Source of the DNA: Neocallimastix lanati (nom. inval.)
Taxonomy: Eukaryota; Neocallimastigomycota; Neocallimastigomycetes; Neocallimastigales; Neocallimastigaceae
Direction: 5' to 3'
Assembly: GCA_016946835.1 (NCBI GenBank)
Contig: JACVTC010000080.1
Coordinates: 83,501-147,500, forward strand
DNA length: 64,000 bases
Below the pieces are notes generated by a model. The model had not been told where the DNA came from. It did no database searches and saw only the letters and a list, made by a program, of their open reading frames with translations. How positions within the stretch are numbered: the stretch's first letter is position 1; the number at the start of each line of letters is the position of its first letter. The translations under genes and the position numbers were made by a program. This document shows, in pieces, positions 56,749 to 64,000 of the stretch.

Positions 56749-59700
56749 AATATAAAATTTTTGCTATATAAAAAAAACATAATATATTTATATAATAGGG
56801 ATGTCAGTGATAATCAGTTAACAGGTGATTTAATTATTCCAGAAAATTCAAAATTAAAATTTTTGTAAGATTTATATATTAATAAATTTAATTAAATAAA
56901 AAAAAATTATATTTTTATTTGAATATATATTTAAATATATATATATAATATCAAAATAAATAATTCATAATTCATAAATCTAAATATATGCCTTTTTTAA
57001 TATATATATTTAAATATAAAATTTGTTATTTTATTTAAACCAAATATTTAATTATTATTTTAATTATAAATGTAGATATAAAAAATAATATTGAAATTAA
57101 TATTTAATAAGTAAATAAGTATAAGCATGAAATAACTTTTAATAAAATATTTTTTTATTATTATCATTTGTATATTTGTATGAATAATATATCTATATAA
57201 TAGAGATGTCACTTTTAACCAATTTGAAGGAGAATTAGTTATTCCAGAATATTCAAACTTAGAAAGTTTGTGAGTATCATAATAAATATATTTACATAAA
57301 TAAGAAAATTATAATTTTATTTAAATCAATATAAAATTATGAATATAAACAGATATAAGAATATCAAATTAATATTTCATAAATAATTTTTTTAAAAAAT
57401 AAATAAATAAGTAAATAGATAAATAAACAAATAAATAAAATATATAAAATAAAAAATAATAATATTAATATAATAATAGTAATAATTAATATTATTTAAT
57501 ATTTATATATACAATTTTTTTTTTTTTTATATATATAATTAAAGCAGTTATTAATTATTATCTTATTATATATAAATAATATATTTAATTATTAGAAATG
57601 CTGGAAATAATTATTTAACAGGCGATTTAATTATTCCAGAAAATTCAAATTTAGAAAATTTGTAAGTTATTTCAATAAATATATAAAAGAAGAATTAAAA
57701 ATTTTATAAAAAAAAATATATTTAATTTCAAATATAATAATATTTGTAATAATAATATTAATTATAATAATAAATATTAAATTAATATCTTATTTTTTAA
57801 TAATACATTTATTTATTAGATACATTGATAACAATCAATTAACAGGAAGATTAATTATTCCAAAAATTGGAAAATTAAAGGAATTGTAAGTTTAAAAACA
57901 AATAAATTTAAATATATATTAAATAATAAATAATTAATTAATTAATTAATTTGTTAATTAAAATAATAAAAAAAAAAAATAATTAATTTCATAAATATAT
58001 TAACATATAATAATTTTTTTTTTTTTTTAACAAAAAAAAAATAAAAAAAATAAAAAATAAAATAAAATAATTATTCATCCTTATTCTGTTATATTAATAA
58101 ATTTTTAATTATTAGAACTGCTAGCAATAATCAATTAACAGGAAATTTAATTATACCAGAAAATTCAAAAATAGAAAATTTGTAACTTAAATAAATAGAT
58201 TAAATATATATATTAATAATAAATTATAAATATTGATAAAAACAAATATAAAAATTTAATATTTCATTTAAATATTAATATAAACAAAAAATCTTTTTAT
58301 AAAAAAAGATAATTATTAATTTTGATTTATTTCATATAAATAATATCATTAAATAATAGAAACGTTAGCTATAATAAATTAGAGGGACAATTAATTATTC
58401 CAGAAAATTCAAAATTAGAAAGTTTGTAAGATTTATAAAAAAAAAAAGAATTTTTTTTTTATTTTTAATTTAAATATATATTTAATAATAATATATTAAT
58501 ATTAATAACAATAATAACAGTAATATTTAATATTAATATTTTATAATTCGAAATATAAACTTTTTTTTTTTATTTTTTTTTTTTTTTTTTTTTTTATAAT
58601 TAAAGCAGTTATTAATTATTATCTTATTATATATAAATAATAATATATTTAATTGTTAGAAATGCTGAAAGTAATTATTTAACAGGTGATTTAATTATTC
58701 CAGAAAATTCAAATTTAAGATTATTGTAAATTTTCTATAATATATAAATTAAGTAACAATAAAAGTTTTAAAAATTTTTAAAAAATTAAATTAATTATTA
58801 ATATTATATTTTAACTAATTAATATATATAAATTATGTAGAAGTGTTAGTTATAATCAATTATCAGGAAAGTTAATTATTCCTGAAAATTCAAAATTAGA
58901 AAGTTTGTAAGTTTTATAATAAATAAATATATAATTTTATATTAAATATATATATAATAATAATTAGTAAATTCATAAATATATATATAATTATAATTTT
59001 TATAAAGAAAAATTAATTATTAATCATTATTTTATTATATAAATAATATGTTTATTATTAGATTTGTTAGTGATAATCAATTAACAGGAAATTTAATTAT
59101 TCCTGAAAATTCTAGTATAATGGATTTGTAAATATTATAAGAAATAAATTTAAATAAATAAGAAAAATTATAATTTTATTTGTAATACATATTTAATTAA
59201 TAAAATTTAGGATAAATAAATTAAATTATTTCTTAAACTTTCATAAAACAAAAAATTTTTTTTTTAATTTTTAAATAATAGATATGCTATTAATAATAAT
59301 TTTGAAGGACAATTAATTATTCCGGAAAATTCAAATTTAATTGGTTTGTAAGTTTTATAATGAATAAATAAATAAATAAATAAATAATTAATAATTTTAT
59401 ATTAAATATATATTTAATAATAGTAAATTCATAAATATATATATAATTATAATTTTTATAAAGAAAAATTAATTATTAATCATCATTTTATTATTAATCA
59501 TTATTTTATTATTTAAATATTATGTTTATTATTAGACATGTTAGCAATAATCAATTAACAGGAAATTTAATTATTCCTGAAAATTCTAATATAGTGGAAT
59601 TGTAAAAATTATAAGAAATAAATTTAAATAAATATGAAAAATTATAATTTTATTTTGAATACATATTTAATTAATAAAATTTAGGATAAATAAATTAAAT

Positions 59701-59935
59701 TATTTCATGAATATTCGTATAACAAAAAATATTTTTTTAAAAAAAGTAATTTTTATTTTTATTTTTATTTTTTTTTTTTATTTTTATTTTTTTTTTTTAA
59801 ATAATAGATATGCTAGTAATAATAAATTTGAAGGACAATTAACTATTCCAGAAAATTCAAAATTAGATAGTTTGTAAGTTTTATAATAAATAAACAAACA
59901 AATAAATAAATAATAATTTTATATTATATAAATAT

Positions 59936-59982
<47 letters not shown>

Positions 59983-60170
59983 TAGTAAATTATGAATATA
60001 TATATAATTATAAATTTTTTAAAGAAAAAATAATTATTAATCATTATTTTATTATATAAATAATATGATTATTATTAGAGATGTTAGTTATAATCAATTA
60101 ACAGGAAATTTAATTATACCTGAAAATTCTAATTTAGTGATTTTGTAAATTTTATAATAAATATAAAAGA

Positions 60171-60213
<43 letters not shown>

Positions 60214-60953
60214 TTTTAAATAAATTTTTAATTATTAATTTTAAAAAATAAAAATATATAATATATTTAAATTATAGAAATGTAAGTAATAACCAGTTGG
60301 AAGGAAAGTTAATTATCCCAGAGAATTCAAATTTAAATACTTTGTAAGTTTTGATATAATAAATATATTTAAATAAATGAAAAAAATAATTTTATTATTA
60401 ATATATATTTAATTGTAAATGTAAAAGTTTAAAATAATATTAAAAATTAAAATTTTATAAACATAAAATATTTTTTAAAAAAATAAATAATAATTTTTAT
60501 AAATTTAATTTATAAATTTTTTTTATATAAATTTTTTTTATATATAAACATTTTATATATATATATTTAAATAATAGAAATGTTAGTTATAATCAATTAT
60601 CAGGAAATTTAATTATTCCAGAAAATTCAAATCTATTGGAATTGTAAGAACCATAAAAAATAAGATATAAATAAATAGATAGATAGATAACAATTTTATT
60701 ATTTTATTATATATTTAATTATAATTATACATATTCGTGTTAAAAAATAATATTAAATATTAAATCATAAATATAAACATAATTTTTTTTTTTTTAAAAA
60801 AAAAAAAAAGTAATAATTAATCTTTAATATTTATTTATTTATATATTTATTTTTTTATAAATAATATTTTTAAATTATAGGAATGTTAAGAATAATCAGT
60901 TAAAAGGAAATTTTATCATTCCAGAAAATTCAATTATAGAAAGATTGTAATTT

Positions 60954-61026
<73 letters not shown>

Positions 61027-62572
61027 TAAATGAAATAATTAAAATATACTTATATAATTATAAATATATGTGATAATAAGAATGAATGATTTCATAATAT
61101 TGATATAAATCATTTTTTAATCTAATTAAAATATTTAATTACTAGATGGGCACAATATAATCAATTTTCAGGAAAATTAATTATCCCAGAAAATTCTAAT
61201 CTTAAGGAATTGTAAATTTTATAATAAAAAATTTAAATAAATAAAATAATTAATTATTATATTTTAAATTTATTTTTTTAATTAAAAATAAATAAACTAA
61301 CAAATATTAAAAATATATATTAACAATATAAATAATAAAATTTTTATTTTTATTTTTGTTTTTATTATATGTAAGATATGTTAATAATAATCAATTAACC
61401 GGTGAATTAATTATTCCAGAATTTTCAGAATTAGAATATTTGTAAATTTTTTAACAAATAGATAAAAATAAATAATCAGTATTTTTTTTTTATTATAAAT
61501 AAATAATTATTTACTGAAATATATTAAGAATAATTATATTAAATAATATTTCTTAAATTTAATATATAAATTTCTTTTTATATAAATATATTATATATAT
61601 GTTTAAATAATAGAGATGTTGGCATTAATTGATTGTCAGGGAATTTAATTATTCCAGAAAATTCAAATCTTTTAGAATTGTAAGAATTATAATAAATAGA
61701 TATAAATAAATTAAATAATAATAATAGTAATAATAATTTTTAAATTACCTATTTAATTATAAATATAAATAAAAATAAATATTTATTTCATAAATATAAA
61801 TATAATTTTTTTTTTTCATAAGACAAACAAATTAATCATACTTTTTATAAAAAAAAAAAAAAAATTATATAAGAGATATTTGTTATAATCAATTTTCAGG
61901 TGAATTAATTATACCAGAAAATGGAAATTTGGAAAAATTGTAAGTTTATAAACAATTCATTTTAATAAATAATACAATTGTTTTATATATTTAATAAATA
62001 AAATATAAAATAATAAAATTTTCATATATATATATAACTATAAATATTTTTTAAAAAATATAAATAATAAAAATCTTTGCTTTTTACTTTAATAATATAT
62101 TTAAATATTAGAGATGCATTTGATAATAACTTTACAGGACAGTTAGTAATTCCAGAAAATTCTAATCTAATAGAATTGTAAGTTTTAAAACAGATGAATA
62201 TAAATAATTAAAAATATGCTAATAATATTTTGAATATATATTTCATTATTGATATAATTAAATATATTATATTAAAAAAATTATAATTATAAAATATAAA
62301 ATATTATTTTTATAATTATAAAAAAACTTTATTATAAATAATAATAATGATATTAATAATAATATTTAAAATTTTTTTTTTAATATTTTGTATAATTAAT
62401 ATATTTTATTATTAGAGATGTAAATTGGAATGAATTAACAGGGAATCTAATTATTCCAGAAAATTCAAATTTAAAATATTTGTAAGTTTTATAAAAATGA
62501 AAATATAATAAAAGATAATAAAATAAAATAAAATAAAATAAAATAAAATAAAATAAAATAAAATAAAATAAA

Positions 62573-62603
<31 letters not shown>

Positions 62604-63827
62604 TATATATTAGAAATAAATATATAAAAAAGTAATAATATTACAATTAATAATTCATAAATATTATAATTTTTATATAAATAAAATATTTAATTATTAG
62701 ATATGCTAGTGGTAACAAATTAACAGGAAATTTAATTATTCCTGAAAATTCTAATTTAGAGAGATTGTAAGTTTTATAATAAATCGATTTAAATAAATAT
62801 ATATTTTATTATAAATAAATAAAAAAAAATTATTTAAAATAAATAAATAAATATTTTTAAATAAATTTAAATAAAATATTTATAAAAATAAATAATTTAT
62901 TTATTTATTTATTAGAATTATTAGAAATAATCAATTAATAGGAGAGTTAATTATTCCTGAAAATTATAATTTAAAAGAATTGTAAGTTTAATAACGATTT
63001 TTTTTTTTTAATAAATAAAGAAATAATATTTTTCTTTTTATTAATGCATATTTAAATTTATTTATTTATGCCTATAAATAAAATAATATTATTAAAAATT
63101 AATATTTCATGAATATAAATATAATTTTTATATATAATACATTTAAATTATAGATGTATTAGTAATAATCAGTTATCAGGAAAGTTAAGTATTCCTGAAA
63201 ATTCTAATTTAATAGAATTGTAAGTTTTTTAATAAATAGATTTTAAATAAAATAAGAAAATAATAACTTAATTTTATAAAAACTTTTATTTATATTAAAA
63301 AATAAAAATTTTATATATAAATATAATAATAATATAATAATAATAATAATTAATATTTCATAAATTTAAATATAACTAAAAAAATTTTTAAATAAAAATT
63401 TATATATATATTTATATATAATTATTTAAATAATATATTTTAAAATATTAGAGATGTTAGTAATAATCAATTAACTGGCAATTTAATTATTCCTGAAAAT
63501 TCTAATTTAAGGGATTTGTAAGTTTTATAACCTATGAATATAATTAAATAAAAATATGTTAAATTTATTTTGTATATGTGTTTTAATTATTGATACAACT
63601 AAAAAATATAATAATACAAATTAATAATTTCATAAATATAAATATAATAATATTTTAAGAATAATTAAAAAAAAAAATTTTTTTTTTATATAAATTAAAT
63701 TTATAATGATTAGATATGTTATTAATAATAATTTAACAGGAAAGTTGTTAATTCCAAAAAATTCAAAATTAAGATTATTGTAAGTTTTAATAATAAATAG
63801 ATTTAGATAAATAAAATAATAATAATG

Positions 63828-63901
<74 letters not shown>

Positions 63902-64000
63902 TTTTTTATTAATTTAATATATATTTAATTGTAAATGTAATAGTTAAAAATAATATTAATAAATTTATTTATTTCAAAAATATAAATAAAAATTCTTTTT
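55709..64000 (+). CDS. Giant multi-exon secreted or surface LRR protein, 3' end outside window
   Basis: Exon 1 (55709-55914) encodes a signal peptide (KLFLLLCNIVLVFCLE) and a Cys-Cys cap (NNFECCQSNSVKC). Exon 2 (56138-56224, 87 bp) is atypical. Then 27 exons of exactly 66 bp each encode one 22-residue LRR of the form xVSxNQLTGNLIIPENSNLx. Exon starts: 56799, 57204, 57596, 57820, 58116, 58360, 58660, 58841, 59062, 59282, 59536, 59808, 60079, 60278, 60578, 60881, 61146, 61376, 61614, 61874, 62112, 62416, 62701, 62916, 63154, 63452, 63714. Every intron is phase 2; donors are GTAAN except one GTGAG after 57269, acceptors TAG or AAG. About 690 codons are visible and the gene continues beyond the window. 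Exon 61614-61679 has an in-frame TGA at 61630. The role is unknown; extracellular recognition or adhesion is likely for a secreted LRR solenoid. No membrane helix is seen yet. Confidence 0.85.
56799..63779 (+). repeat. Array of 27 LRR exons with introns, higher-order duplicated
   Basis: Exon units recur about every 180-410 bp. Introns are also related. The introns before 57596 and 58660 share AAAGCAGTTATTAATTATTA and the following 25 bases almost exactly. The introns after 59127 and 59601 share about 130 bp, and those before 59062, 59536 and 60079 share a common block (ATATATATAATTATAATTTT...). This shows duplication of blocks of one to several exons together with introns. Confidence 0.8.
61630..61632 (+). 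other. In-frame TGA in LRR exon 21
   Basis: The exon reads GAT GTT GGC ATT AAT TGA TTG TCA, where sister exons have AAT CAA TTA ACA. Splice sites of the exon are intact and its 66-bp length allows in-frame skipping. Confidence 0.8.
63814..63902. repeat. (AAT)n microsatellite in an LRR intron
   Basis: About 29 triplets with one GAT variant, within the intron following exon 63714-63779. Similar shorter (AAT)n tracts occur in the introns at about 59938-59982 and 60171-60211. Confidence 0.9.

Noticed and set aside
61630-61632. TGA as a recoded sense codon (Trp or selenocysteine)
   Set aside because: Intact genes in the window use TGG for Trp, the sister repeats have Gln here, and no recoding element is seen.

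Overview
The window is nuclear DNA from a eukaryote with an extremely AT-rich genome (well above 80% A+T by eye). It is full of homopolymer runs, microsatellites, decayed retroelements and GT-AG introns. The best guess is an anaerobic gut fungus (Neocallimastigomycota). This rests on the composition, fungal-style Ty3/gypsy chromoviruses and a Ty1/copia element, MULE and PD-(D/E)XK transposase relics of a style I associate with these fungi, and a pair of bacterial-looking DUF2798-type membrane proteins. The lineage is inference; no rRNA or tRNA marker is present.

Layout. 1-3.5 kb: MULE transposase relics on both strands and a LINE reverse transcriptase scrap. 4.3-5.4 kb: a non-coding element with inverted termini and repeated CATTTCG-type motifs. 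6.8-9.9 kb: a complete 11-exon gene for a single-pass LRR receptor-like protein with a PPxY-bearing cytoplasmic tail. 12-13 kb: a broken HECT ubiquitin-ligase gene end. 13.7-15.4 kb: a decayed chromovirus. 19.5-23.5 kb: two intact paralogous four-helix membrane proteins with a shared upstream CCAAT-type motif. 27.9-36.9 kb: a junkyard of Ty3/gypsy pieces around a decayed PI-PLC-like secreted protein gene. 38.1-38.3 kb: a cluster of perfect hairpins. 39.5-42.7 kb: a PD-(D/E)XK transposase pseudogene and a broken Cys-rich secreted protein gene. 46.1-54.2 kb: a nested stack in which an intact Ty1/copia element with identical-looking 259-bp LTRs sits inside a second copy of the inverted-terminus element, which itself split two tandem units of a ~0.7 kb repeat. 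55.7 kb to the window end: a giant LRR gene.

The most striking object is that last gene. After a signal-peptide exon and an 87-bp exon, 27 consecutive exons are each exactly 66 bp, each encode one 22-residue LRR, and are all separated by phase-2 introns. Each can therefore be skipped, duplicated or lost without changing frame. One exon carries an in-frame TGA, and every visible donor would give an immediate stop if its intron were retained. The smaller LRR gene uses the same one-exon-one-repeat logic with 72-bp exons.

No operon-like cooperation is visible. The living genes appear to be the two LRR surface or secreted proteins, the two membrane proteins and the copia polyprotein. Most other coding traces are frameshifted, very often at homopolymers, so some breaks could be assembly errors.
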